From the NCBI RefSeq assembly GCF_002288925.2, contig NW_022098037.1:3156402-3220401 (forward strand): 64,000 nucleotides of DNA, written 5' to 3'. The position numbers were made by a program, and so were the translations under genes. The notes under the pieces were generated by a model. It saw nothing but the letters and a program-made list of their open reading frames with translations. It did no database searches and was not told the DNA's origin. Positions within the stretch are counted from its first letter, which is position 1. Each line of letters starts with the position of its first letter. Below are positions 1 through 10,056 of this stretch, one piece after another. This stretch comes from Delphinapterus leucas (lineage: Eukaryota; Chordata; Mammalia; Artiodactyla; Monodontidae).

Positions 1-574
1 GTTAGTGTCACAGAACTGGCTGTGGTTATTTTTAGTTTAAACAACAGTGTCTGCCTAACATGAATGCATGTGCAAGATAGATTTCGCCCCAGAGAGCAGT
101 TCATCTTTCTTTTGGTGTGCCATTTTCCCTTTACTGCCCCTCAAATGGATTCTGAACGTATAGATTACATTATCGCATTAAATAAGGATGCGTAAACTTC
201 AAAGCGTTCAGAGTTAAGATGCACCTGGACTTTTAGATTCGGACTTGAAAGCAAGCTCACATTAACTGATGTATGAAGCTGTAATGGAGACACCTAATGT
301 CATTGTCAAACTCCTATGAATAGTTTTTAAATGAGGCAAACCGAATGTAGGACTTAGGGGCTTTTGAATTATCCTCTCGAAACGGATGCTGCAAAGGAAG
401 GGAAAAGAAAGATTTAATATTTTTCTAAAATCATATATTATGAAAGTACATTAATATCAGTACCCAGAGCTAACCTTATATCTAGCTGTGTCCATTTAGT
501 CATTTAACAAGAAAAATGTATAAATCAGTTCTTGGCACATAGAAACAATGCTTTACATAAATTGTTATTTTTGT
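1..574. other. No recognisable feature
   Basis: This is AT-rich unique-looking sequence with stops in all frames. I see no repeat family, exon or RNA gene here. Confidence 0.5.
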
Positions 575-639
575 TTATTGCTTTATTCCTTCAACAAACA
601 TTCACTGGGCTTCCTGTATATCCAGGCACCATGCAATTA

Positions 640-952
640 GGTGAGTTCGCGAGGATACCTCTAGCCACCAGGCTGTGAGCTGAAATGACATGTCTTATTT
701 CTGAGCCAAAGGTTGTAATTGCTGGTGCAAGACTCCCCAGAGCTCTCTTCCTCTGCTGGGGAGAGAAACACATGTCTCAAATGGGTGGGATACAATATGG
801 GGAAGAGTGCCAGCCTGGGTTCCTGAGTGTGGCCCACTAACCCATAGTGGACATGTAGTACGAGTGGAAAACCAACTTTTGTTGTATTAAGCCACAGGGT
901 TTGGGGATTGATTTGTTATTGTAGCATAACCTAGTTGATCCTGACTAATAGC
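640..952 (+). mobile_element. Old LTR, 3' portion (ERVL/MaLR-like)
   Basis: The end of this block has the layout of MaLR-type LTR ends: a 'ttgttgtattaagccac' stretch, then 'tttgttattgtagcataac', then a terminal 'gactaata'. Inside it, 'tgtctcaaatgggtgggat' and 'cccatagtggacatgtag' match a widespread mammalian LTR I recognise but cannot name safely. The copy is heavily diverged and its 5' boundary is approximate. A short L2-like tail ('ttcaacaaacattcactggg', minus strand) may lie just upstream at about 575-640. Confidence 0.5.
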
Positions 953-1007
953 GTACTTCACTGCTTAACTAGTAATCATGATGATAAGTGTTGCCATTAT
1001 TAAGTTT

Positions 1008-1170
1008 ATAACAAAAATCCTATGTGGTAGCTATTATTGTTCATACTTGAGGAAACTGAAGCTCAGAAGGTCAAATAACTTACTCAAAGTCACATAGTTT
1101 ATAAGAAGCAGAGAAAGACACTGAACCAAAACCCCATGTCCATGAATATGTCTCCCACACTCTATCATAA
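1008..1170 (-). mobile_element. MIR SINE fragment
   Basis: The plus strand reads 'gaggaaactgaagctcagaag', then 'aataacttactcaaagtcac' and a 'agcagagaaagacac' stretch. This is the reverse complement of the MIR core and its flank. The copy is old and diverged, with no target duplication visible. Confidence 0.7.
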
Positions 1171-2711
1171 TTAGGGGCTACCCATACGAATAAAGATCTT
1201 TTACAATATTAGGAAGATATTTACTGATTCATTCATGTAGTTCAAACCAGAGTAGAAGGAACTATGGTAAGACTTCCCTTGATACTCAGTGCCCTTCGGT
1301 TGCCCACCTCTATAGCTCTCATCATAGTCACTATTCCTTGTTGACCTCAATACAGAACTAATCTAAGTTAATATGAAAAGCCAGTTTATGGTGTTGAATA
1401 AAGTTAATGCATCACCTTCACGAAGTAACATTTCATTCTTAGTAAAGGCCTTTAGAAGTATAATGTAAATGAACAGGTGGTGGTGGGATTTCCACTACAG
1501 CAACAAAATAGCAAAGGAAAAATTTCTGAGAAAGCTTCTTGCATTAGAGTCATCAACTTTGCCTGAGGATGAGCAATTCGTCATCGGTATTAGTGCCTCC
1601 CAAGAATATGCTCATTCTTCCCAATAGGTAGGGTCTTATCAGGGACACACTGAGAACTCTTGAGATATGGGAGGATACAGCAGGACTAAAGTGTTTGGTG
1701 GAGGAAGGAAGGGTAGGTACGCTACTACCAGCATTTCCAGAATCATTGTTCCTCACAGTTGTTTTTCTGGGAAGTAAGCCTTACCCAAAATATGACAGTA
1801 ATTCTGTAAATAAAGTGGTGAATCCCCCTAAGATGATCCAGACTTGAATCTGTACTACTTACTGCAGTACAGTACTACTTACTCAGTAGATTAACTCTGG
1901 GGAAATAGTTAAACCTAAGTTCTCTCATCTGCACATTGGTTTTAATAAATAATATCATATATAATATTATTATATATATTATATCATCATATAATAGCAT
2001 ATGTCATCAAGTTATCATAAATTTTAATAAGATCATGGTTCTCCCATTATTTGTATGATCTTGGGCAAGTAACTTTAAATTGTCTGAGTCCTATTTTCTC
2101 CGTGTCAACTCTATGTTAAAGGCCTTGTTCAAATAATCACCAAGATCCTTCTAGCTCTGGTGTTATAGATCTATGCATATGAAAGCGTTAATTGGGAAGT
2201 GTTAGAGAAAAGTAAATTTGATTACCTTATGACTGATAACGTTTGTACTGTACTATTTTGAATGCAGCAGTTCTCGGGAACAAGGCTTCTCTAAGAAATG
2301 AAAAAGCATGGTCCTTGATAGCTTCCATATGGGACTATTGTCAGTGGCTGTAAAGGCCATTGGTCAGAAGCATAGAGCCCTTTGCTCCTCCTGCTTGAAA
2401 TTGATGACCTTCTGCTCTAACCACCAGCAGGGAGACATCATATGTTTCCTGTTCTGATTTACACACAGGAGCTTCTAGCAGCAGGTTTGAAATTAATGAA
2501 CCCACACCCTCCAGAAGTCAGAAGCAGCAGAATCATCAATTTCTCATTGATTTCAAGGTTGAGGAATGAAGGCTCTGCCCTCTCACCTCCTCTCCTCTCC
2601 TCTCCTTGGAGGATGGATGGAGTACTACAACGAAAACATGGTTTCCAAAGGGTCAAAAAATGCTTCTGGAAGTCACTTCATGTTATCATCCCTTTACAAT
2701 GATGATAAACC
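1171..2711. other. No gene; AT-rich and weak MIR traces
   Basis: I see no gene. A low-complexity TA-rich patch lies at about 1950-2000. The phrases 'gatcttgggcaagtaac' (about 2060) and 'ctctcatctgcacattgg' (about 1922) are typical of plus-strand MIR remnants but are too short to delimit. The rest is unassigned. Confidence 0.4.
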
Positions 2712-2885
2712 ACTTATTAAGAGTTGACTGTATACTTAACCCTGAGCTCTGTTGCTTGCCTATATTTTCTTATTTAATTCTCACAACAACTCCATGATGT
2801 AAATGTTACTTTTATGCCCAGGACACTGAGGCTTAGAAAATAACTGGGAAGTCAGTTATAACTTATATCTGTTTGACTCCAAAGC
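2712..2885 (-). mobile_element. MIR SINE fragment
   Basis: The plus strand has 'ttatttaattctcacaacaa', followed by 'aggacactgaggcttagaaa' and 'ttgactccaaagc'. This order fits a reverse-complemented MIR. It abuts a DNA transposon remnant on its right. Confidence 0.65.
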
Positions 2886-3240
2886 TAGTAATTCTCAATT
2901 TTTTGGTATCAGGACTGCTTTACATTCTTAAAAATTATTAAGGGCTCCCAAAAGCTTTTGCTTGTGTGTGTCCTATCTATTAATATTTACTGCTTTAGAA
3001 ATTCAAGCTGTGAAAAACTTAAAACAATAGAAAACACAAGCAAACATTTCATTAGTCACTAGGGCAATGATGTGATCACCTTATTTAACCTCTGGAAAAC
3101 TCCATTATACACCCAAAAGAAGAAGACTGAAGGAGGCAGATAACATTGCAGTATAATGTGAGAATAATTTTAACCTGTGAACTCCCTGAAAAAGTTTTGA
3201 GGTCAGTAGAGGTCCCAAAACCATCCTCAGAGAGCTGCTG
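2886..3240. mobile_element. hAT-Charlie-like non-autonomous DNA transposon, decayed
   Basis: The left edge 'tagtaattctcaa' and the right edge 'agagagctgctg' are decayed versions of the CAGTGGTTCTCAA-type terminal inverted repeat of hAT-Charlie elements. Inside, 'cattcttaaaaattattaag' and 'cctctggaaaactccattat' match a family I recognise by its text but cannot name with certainty. The copy is about 355 bp and has no coding capacity. Confidence 0.55.
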
Positions 3241-3594
3241 TTATAACTTTCACGTTCTACATTCTGTGCTAACGTGACTTATATGTCTAACATAATGGTA
3301 AAACTGACATAAATGTATTCTACAAATCAGACAGAGGTCTACAATTCTCAAATGCCTCATCTCCATAGTTAGGAATTCATACCCTCTGTCCCTTTTGAAT
3401 ATGAGGGTTAGTCTTTTTTTGACTCTTCAAATGGTTATTGTGAAAGGTCCATACAAATGAAAGGTGATATTATTGTTATTACTCATTATTCATAATTCTC
3501 CCCTGCTCCTGCTTTACTCATAACCTGAAATCAAAATGTTATCTGATAACATTTCATCATCTCACCCATGAAAAAGAGATATTGTTGGAAGTAG
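3241..3594. other. No recognisable feature
   Basis: Unassigned AT-rich sequence without an open frame or repeat signature that I recognise. Confidence 0.4.
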
Positions 3595-3749
3595 TTCATT
3601 TTTACCTTCAAGAAATATTTATCCAATGCCTACTATGCGCCAGTCACTAAGGCAGATTTACAACAACGAATGTAACTCAATCCCTGTGTTCAAGAAGCTT
3701 AGAGTCTGACATGATAGGAAAGGATATACAAATCAAAAGGTAATTTACA
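3595..3749 (-). mobile_element. L2 LINE 3' fragment, left half
   Basis: The text 'aatatttatccaatgcctac', 'tgcgccagtcactaaggcag' and 'ttcaagaagcttagagtctg' is the reverse complement of the L2 3' end. The element is interrupted at 3749 by a poly(A)-tailed insertion. It appears to resume at 5080 ('aacaatgtgataagttcgga'). Confidence 0.65.
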
Positions 3750-5068
3750 GTACATAGAAATATCAGGGATAACTGGAAAAGTCACCAGAGAAAAGTTCTG
3801 TGAAAATCAAGCTCTTTGGCTCAAAATGTCTCAGGGCTGAAACACACCCTCTATTCATCCAGGCAACAATGCCTCTTGCTTCTTATCAGGGATGCAATTG
3901 GTCAAGGACACTAAATGGCTTTACAAAGTAACTTTTCAAGCTTTCCTTTTGGGCCAAGGTCTGGGCCTACGAGCATCAGGCAGCCCCCGTGCGAGGGCTG
4001 GGAACAGCAGGTCCCAAAGGTTCCAGGTTCTGGCCCTTCCTTCCCAGACACAATGTCAAACACACAAAAGCTCCTGTCATGTTACATTTTACATTTTGAA
4101 ATATGCAAGCATGTTTTAAATACTCTTAAGGCATTTATTTCTGTGTTTTGTTGTTGTTGTTTTTGAAATGAGGTGTGTCTAGTTTTAAAATCTAACAACT
4201 ACTTTTGGGGACTTGCCCACATCTCTGGGATGTGAATGGGGGTTGTGTCCCGTTTTACTGTCTTTTAAGTTTACATTGAACGTGTTTCTCTTCTCTGCTC
4301 CCCTTGCCCGCCGGGGCCTCCCCTTTGGCTCCTTAAAGTTTGCTGCCTAGAGTGGAAGTTCAGCAGGCAGGTGATCGTGCTGCAAGTTCTTTCTGGACCT
4401 CTGGCAAAGGGAGTGATCAGTGAAGGAAGGCCACTGCTACCTTGGGATCTGCAAGGCTGGGTGTTTTCGGTACCTGCTGTCCACAGCCCTCCACTGTTAT
4501 CGGAATACTTTGCCAGTGCACTAATCTCTTTGGAGATAAAAATGTTAACGTGTTACTAAATGTTATTTTTCTTTTGCAGAAAATACAGTACCATGTCTGA
4601 GTTAATTATTAATATTTAAAATAGTTCATCCCTTAACTCCCTCATTTGCTTTGCCCACGGTCTATTCAGTTCCTTTGTTCTGCAGAATTCTGCAAAATGT
4701 GTGTTATCCACGACTGAGATTGTTCTGCCCCTGATGTATTTGTATTGATTTGTTTCTGGGGGTAGCTTGTCCTAAAATGTGCGTAGCAAGCAGGTGTTTT
4801 ACGATAAAATTGTTGTGTGGTGCATGCTCTGTGTGGAATTCAGAGGAAAACCCAGATTCAGTGATGAACAATGCCAAAAAATGCAAGTAACTAGCCATTG
4901 TTCAAATAACGGTGGTGCCATTTCTCTTTTGTGGCCTTTTAGACTTTGTTGCCTTAAAATTCCATTTTATTGAGAACCCATTTTCTACCTGGTCTGTCCT
5001 GACAGGGTTTTTTGCTACTTTAAACGGTTTCTAAATAAAATTCTGTATTTCAAGAAAAAAAAAAAAAA
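3750..5068 (+). pseudogene. Retrocopy of a cellular mRNA 3' end (parent gene not identified)
   Basis: This insert has the marks of L1-mediated retrotransposition of a processed transcript. It is flanked by a 15-bp direct repeat, AAAAGGTAATTTACA, at 3735-3749 and again at about 5065-5079. It ends in a run of 14 A (5055-5068). A canonical AATAAA polyadenylation signal sits at 5034-5039, 15 bases before the tail. The flanks are the two halves of one L2 element, which confirms an insertion. The insert is richer in GC than its surroundings and has no intron-like features. No frame longer than about 83 codons is open and none resembles a protein I know, so it probably copies mostly 3'UTR. I could not recognise the parent gene. 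It could instead be a non-coding RNA retrocopy. Confidence 0.8.
5034..5039 (+). promoter_or_regulatory. Polyadenylation signal of the retrocopy
   Basis: AATAAA lies 15 bases upstream of the A-tail. The spacing is that of a genuine cleavage site in the parent transcript. Confidence 0.8.
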
Positions 5069-5079
5069 GGTAATTTACA

Positions 5080-5150
5080 AAAACAATGTGATAAGTTCGG
5101 AATAGGGGACCACATGGTAACAGCACCTCATTCGTCTCTCAAAGACCAGA
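5080..5150 (-). mobile_element. L2 LINE fragment, right half
   Basis: Continuation of the L2 that begins at 3595, displaced by the retrocopy. The phrase 'caatgtgataagttcgg' matches L2 sequence expected directly after the left half. The right boundary is approximate. Confidence 0.5.
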
Positions 5151-6439
5151 GATGATTAAGAAATACACTAGTAATTTTACTGCTATATTTCAAAGGGCCC
5201 GTTTTTAAATTTAACTCCATTATCCAACTCCATGTCACTTTCAACATTGACTTCTAGTTTTCTCTCCTCTATTTAAATGTTGAAGGTTTCTTTTTTTATA
5301 TTCAGACTCATTGCTTTGCATTTTCAAAGTCAAGTCTCACTGTTATTCCTTCTCTAGGTCCTATTGTATCATTTCCCTGATATCCTTGGTATTCATAATA
5401 TCTCCCAAATGAGTACCATCTGTGAATTTCATCAGTGTGCTGTCTGTTCCCTATTCTGCCTTATGAATGAAGATGTTAAATAAGAGCAGACATTGTAGGG
5501 CAGCTGCTTCCTACAGCACCCCACCAAGAGTGCTCTCAGCGTTTAGGACACCATCTCACTGGCATTCATGATATTTTGTTTATAGTTTTTCAGGTAGCTT
5601 TGACTCCCAAGTGGTAAGGATGATGTTCAAATGAATTCAGTTTTGTGAATAAAATTTGAGGTAAGATGTGGCATACTTTCTGTTGAGTTCTGGGTTCTCG
5701 AACGCAGTTACCTGACTTCCTTCCCTCCTTACCTCTGGCCCAAGATGACTCTAGTATTTGCTGATAGACTTAAAAATCTGCATGTGGAGAGTACTTTATC
5801 TCAGTGTACAGGATGATGAAATGGAAGTAGGTGTCATATTTTGATGTGAGGTGAGAAACCATGATGTGGGATTTGCAAGAGAAGTAATTAAAAATCAGTT
5901 AAGAGATTCTTAACCCAGTGCCACGACAGGTTAGATTATTGGAGATTACAGTGTGACTTTTGGAGTCATTTGGTGTCCTGTGAGTCCCATCCATTTACTA
6001 AGGTGTAGGAGGGGGATTTCCCTCTTCACCTCAAGCCAACAGAGAGAGAATTTAAAATAACTCAGAGAGTTTGATAACTATGCTCTGAAGTTTGGGGGAT
6101 ATTATATATTGATATTTTTCACCAACACAGAAACATCTAATGGTAGGAAGGAGTCACTGTCCTTGGCAAACTGCTTTCCTAGAATCATCTGAATTAATCT
6201 GAGCAAAAGCTATGGAACCATGTATGGGATATGCACAAGAGAAACCCACTTGGGATCATTGTTATCTTGTCCAAAACTCATAAAAAGGAATTTTGCAGAG
6301 AGAAGCTAAAGGCATCACTCAGTTTTTATTGATGACTAGTGAGATGTAAGTGTTCCTCCAGAATAGAAATGAATTCATCTAGGTCAATGAGCTACTACTG
6401 GATATGGGGTAGGAATAGTGCAGCTTGGAAGAGCCCATG
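5151..6439. other. No gene recognised; possible very old repeat
   Basis: Between about 5210 and 5640 the text ('ccatctgtgaatttcatcag', 'cagcaccccaccaagagtgc') faintly resembles an ancient CR1/L3-type LINE, but I cannot align it by eye. The remainder is unassigned. Confidence 0.3.
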
Positions 6440-6870
6440 TGTATCAGTTAGCTTTTGCTGCATAAGAAAATACCCTCAAACTTAGTGTCTCCTAACCATT
6501 TGTTTAGCTTGTGATTCCTTAGGTCACCAATGTAAGTGGGGAGTCAGCAAAGCATGCTTTGCAATTTTAGGCTGGCTCACTCATGTGTCTATGGTTAGTA
6601 ATGGGTCTGTTGGGGGCTCACTGATTTACTGTAGCCTCAACTGAGATAGCTAGTCTCTGCTCCACACCGTCTCAACCTCCAACAGGCTGTTTCAGTGGCA
6701 TCACCGGTGGTTTCCAAAAGAGAATGAAGGAACGCAGGACTTCTGGAGGCCTAGGCTTGTAACTGAAATATCTTCAATTCCTTCACATTCTGTTGTTCAT
6801 GGCAAGTGACAAGGCCAACCCAGACTTGGTGGGTAAGGAACCAGATTCCACCTCTTATTGAGAGGACTTG
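6440..6870 (-). mobile_element. MLT1-like LTR (MaLR), old
   Basis: It begins 'tgtatcagttagcttttgct', the reverse-complement start typical of old MLT1-class LTRs. It continues with a 'ggctggctcactcatgtg' stretch and 'caagtgacaaggccaaccca'. The subfamily is uncertain and the right boundary approximate. Confidence 0.55.
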
Positions 6871-6879
6871 AGTCCTTTC

Positions 6880-7165
6880 CTGAATCTTTCTTTGTGTAAC
6901 ATGAACATAAGCTCAGAGGTGCAGCAGTCAACTCCTGACCATGAGGTTACAAGGATGTTGAGAAAGACCTCATTCTAAGGATAGCAGAGGGGGAGAAAAA
7001 AAAAGGATCCTTCATGCTTAATGACATCATTGAGTCACCAACCTGCCCCGCACTGCCTACTCCTGCCGTCTTATTGCATGAGACAAATTAACCCCTTTCC
7101 TGTTTAAGCTACTGCTTGTTGAGGTTTTTGTTACTTGCAGGCAAACACATTCCTAACTGATACAA
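6880..7165 (+). mobile_element. Old LTR 3' end (ERVL/MaLR-like)
   Basis: The end 'acccctttcctgtttaagct', 'gttacttgcaggcaaac' and 'cctaactgatacaata' has the form of an LTR end with the R/U5 'tgttta-agc' motif and a terminal ...gataca. The 5' limit is not clear. Confidence 0.45.
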
Positions 7166-8323
7166 TAGCAAATTTTTATATAAGATGAGCTAAACTGAGC
7201 TGCATGAACAAAGAGGGATAAAATTAAGAGAAGAGTCATAAAAAAAATCGATTGAGTTATATGAGAAAACATCAAAGCAAGTCGACTTTTTCTGGTCAGA
7301 AAAGAAAATACAGAACTTGGAGAGTGAGTTTAGCAAAACTGTGTGAATCATTAGTGTGCAAAGGATTATGAATAAGCTTTGTTTTTTATAGAAGGAAAGA
7401 AGCAAGACCCAAGATTATACTGTAAGATTGTTAGATGGATAAATTCATCTCTGAAGAGAGCAGTGTAAACACTGGAATTCTGTTTGAGCAGAATTGGCTC
7501 TGAATCTCCATTTCTAGAAATCTTTAAGAAGGCAACGTATATTTTCTATCGAAAATTAGATATATTTTTGTCCCAAAGAAAAATAAATTAAGTAACCCCT
7601 TTTCAGTATTTTTCAGCCTTATATTTCTTCAAAAAAGTCTTAGTTATACATAGAAGAAACAGATAAATATGTGAGGCAAACCTGGTACCTTCAATAACTG
7701 GAGGTAAGGCATTCTAAGGATATACCTTAGAATGCTGTCCTGGTGACCTATGCTTCTATTTTCTACATTCATAGTCAGAATCTTGACTTCTTGACTCTCC
7801 ATGCCTCACATTTAGTTTTATTCAATAAAAGAATATCATTTTCTTGCAGAGATTCTTGGTGTCTCTGTACAACTCCTTCATGATAGAAAAGTGATTTATT
7901 TTACAACAAATAGTCATGGACCTTTTAATTGTCTTTTTAAATCTTGTTTAAATTTATCATACAGCACATCTGTCAGTTGCTTGAATCTATTGCTATCATT
8001 TTCTTCATTTGCTCCACTTTCTATGTATCACCTGAGGAGCCACCATCCTTTAGAGTTTAAGCTTTTAGCCCAAGATACCCAGGTTTAGTTATTGCAAATA
8101 GTGTATTCATAATATAGGTGACTGTTTCAGTCCTTGGAATGTTTCCTTCAGTTGTAACTTGTGGCATGCCAAAAACAAAACAAAACAAATGCCTTATTAA
8201 GATAGAATTCTATGTGGAGGTTATTTATTCTGGTTTATCCCGACTTTGACACCAAAATCATGACTATAACAGTTATGTAGTGCCCATACAGATCAGGTAC
8301 CTGCCTGGAAGGTTTACAAAAAC
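7166..8323. other. No recognisable gene
   Basis: Unassigned AT-rich sequence. It contains one perfect 11-bp hairpin at 7709-7735, listed separately. Confidence 0.45.
7709..7735. repeat. Perfect 11-bp inverted repeat (hairpin)
   Basis: GCATTCTAAGG at 7709-7719 is followed by a 5-base loop and CCTTAGAATGC at 7725-7735. No T-run follows and no RNA gene is recognisable, so no function is proposed. Confidence 0.7.
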
Positions 8324-8331
8324 AAAGCAGA

Positions 8332-8671
8332 GTGACTTCCCTGGTAGTTAAGAATCCACCTGCCAATGCAGGGGACACGGGTTTGATCCCTGGTCCAGGA
8401 AGATCCCACATGCCGCAGAGCAACTAAGCCTGTGCACCACAACTACTGAACCTGTGCTCTAGAGCCCGTGAGCCACAACTACTGAGCCTGGGTGCCACAA
8501 CTACTGAAGCCCACACGCCTAGAGCCCGTACTCTGCAACAAGAGAAGCCACTGCAATGAGAAGCCTGTGCACCCCAACGAAGAGTAGCCCCCGCTCTCCG
8601 CAACTAGAGAAAGCCCGTGCACAGCAACAAAGACCCAACACAGCCAAAAATAAATAAATTAATTACAAAAA
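8332..8671 (+). mobile_element. CHR-type tRNA-derived SINE, long form
   Basis: It starts 'tgacttccctggtagttaag', continues with a B-box-like 'gggtttgatccctggtcc', and runs through repeated 'gccacaactactgagcc' units to a 'taaataaatt' A-rich tail. This is the cetartiodactyl CHR/tRNA-Glu SINE family. An 8-bp target duplication, AAAGCAGA, flanks it at 8324-8331 and 8672-8679. The body carries a few mismatches, so it is not among the youngest copies. Confidence 0.9.
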
Positions 8672-8679
8672 AAAGCAGA

Positions 8680-9070
8680 ATTTGAGAATGACTGGAATCT
8701 AGGCTATAGGATAAAAAATATGTCTTAAAACACATTCTTATATTTAAAAATTATGAATAAGATACTTTGAATTCTGACAGAAAAATCAAATTTCTCCTCA
8801 GTTGGGAACTTCAAGATCCATGGGGATACTTCAACACCCTTTTGGATTTTTCTTTCAATCTGTTCCATGCCATCCCCACCAGTTGGCATTTTCAGAGAAA
8901 TGTCTATATCTTGCTTTAGGACCCTAATTATTAAATATGACTTATCTCTAGTCTTCGATAATGCCTTTTCTCGAAGGATAATCTCCAAATACTGTCATCA
9001 TCAATTAACTTTTATGGAGGGCTTAGCTTTCCATTATTCCCTAAGCACTCAGGAAAATGTTGGCTGGTGC
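8680..9070. other. No recognisable feature
   Basis: Short unassigned stretch between a SINE and a DNA transposon. The overlapping opposite-strand frames here are not supported by anything else. Confidence 0.4.
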
Positions 9071-9894
9071 CAGAGGTGGATTTACTATGAAGCTAATGAG
9101 GTCAAACTTCGGAACCCTTCAATTGCACAGGCCCCTTCCAAGGCTCTGGGAGAGGACCCTATAAATGTGTAAAATTTGTACGAATAAGATAATTTAACCA
9201 CAATTACTTAAGGCTACTCTTTCTTTCCATTCCCATCTCCGCTCTGTCCTACTTCCCTTCAAGTCAGAGAGCGATGTGGCTGTAGGTATTTGGGGATCCA
9301 ACTAAGGGGAGATTGAACTACTCATACCTTAATTTGCATGGCATATGTTTACGAGGCTCACAGCCCCTTCAGAGTATAGTTAAGATACTGCTAACCTTCC
9401 TGGTGATGACATGTCTCCCAGGCACTCTCCTGCTCTTCACTAGCTGCCTCGCTCGGCTTCATGGCACCAGAGTGCAGGGGCAGAGGTCAGAGCATCATGT
9501 GAGCGTGTCCGATGGCAGGTAGCATGGGACATATGTGGGTCCTGGAGGAGAAACATGGTTTGAAACATGCGGAGAAGGAAGCAGGCTTGTGGAAAATCTT
9601 CCAAAATTATATTTCCAAATTATTGTCATATGAAGAAGCAATCAGAGAATATGCAGCCCAAAGTATCTTAGAGATATAATAGGCAGCTAAATAAAAACTT
9701 TGTTATTTTTTGTAATGTTCGTGGTATTTGACAGCTTTTAAAAATGTATCATTTGTTGTGATTTCTATTCTTATTCTAAATAAATATTTATTCTAGTAAT
9801 TAAGTTGTCCTTTATAATTTTGTATTCTTTTTCTTAAAGTGGGCTTCATAAATTGTAAAAGCTTCAGGCTCCCATAAACTTAAATCCATCTCTG
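9071..9894. mobile_element. Non-autonomous DNA transposon with 14-bp terminal inverted repeats
   Basis: The left end CAGAGGTGGATTTA and the right end TAAATCCATCTCTG are inverted repeats with one mismatch in 14 bases. The 824-bp interior is AT-rich and has no transposase frame. The TIR style (CAGRG...) suggests hAT, but the flanking 8 bases do not match each other, so no target duplication supports this. The family name is not asserted. Confidence 0.65.
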
Positions 9895-9903
9895 ACTGAA
9901 GTC

Positions 9904-9904
9904 C

Positions 9905-9938
<34 letters not shown>

Positions 9939-10056
9939 GTGTGTATATATATATGTGTGTGTATATATATATATGTGTGTGTGTATATATATATAAACAC
10001 ACACATATATATAGAGAGAGAGAGCTCTCTCTCACACACCCACACACATACACACG
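9904..10056. repeat. Compound microsatellite with palindromic order
   Basis: A (CT)n run at about 9904-9924 is followed by alternating (TA)n and (TG)n blocks, then (AC)n, (TA)n, (GA)n, (CT)n and (AC)n. The left half (CT-TA-TG) and right half (CA-TA-GA) are reverse complements of one another, centred near 9968-9995. The block begins 9 bases after the DNA transposon end. A 64-codon frame across it is an artefact of the repeat. Confidence 0.95.

Noticed and set aside
5210..5640. CR1/L3-type ancient LINE
   Set aside because: The resemblance is by isolated phrases and cannot be aligned by eye, so it is not called as a feature.
8332..8671. tRNA gene
   Set aside because: A- and B-box-like motifs are those of a tRNA-derived SINE. 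No cloverleaf or anticodon arm is intact.
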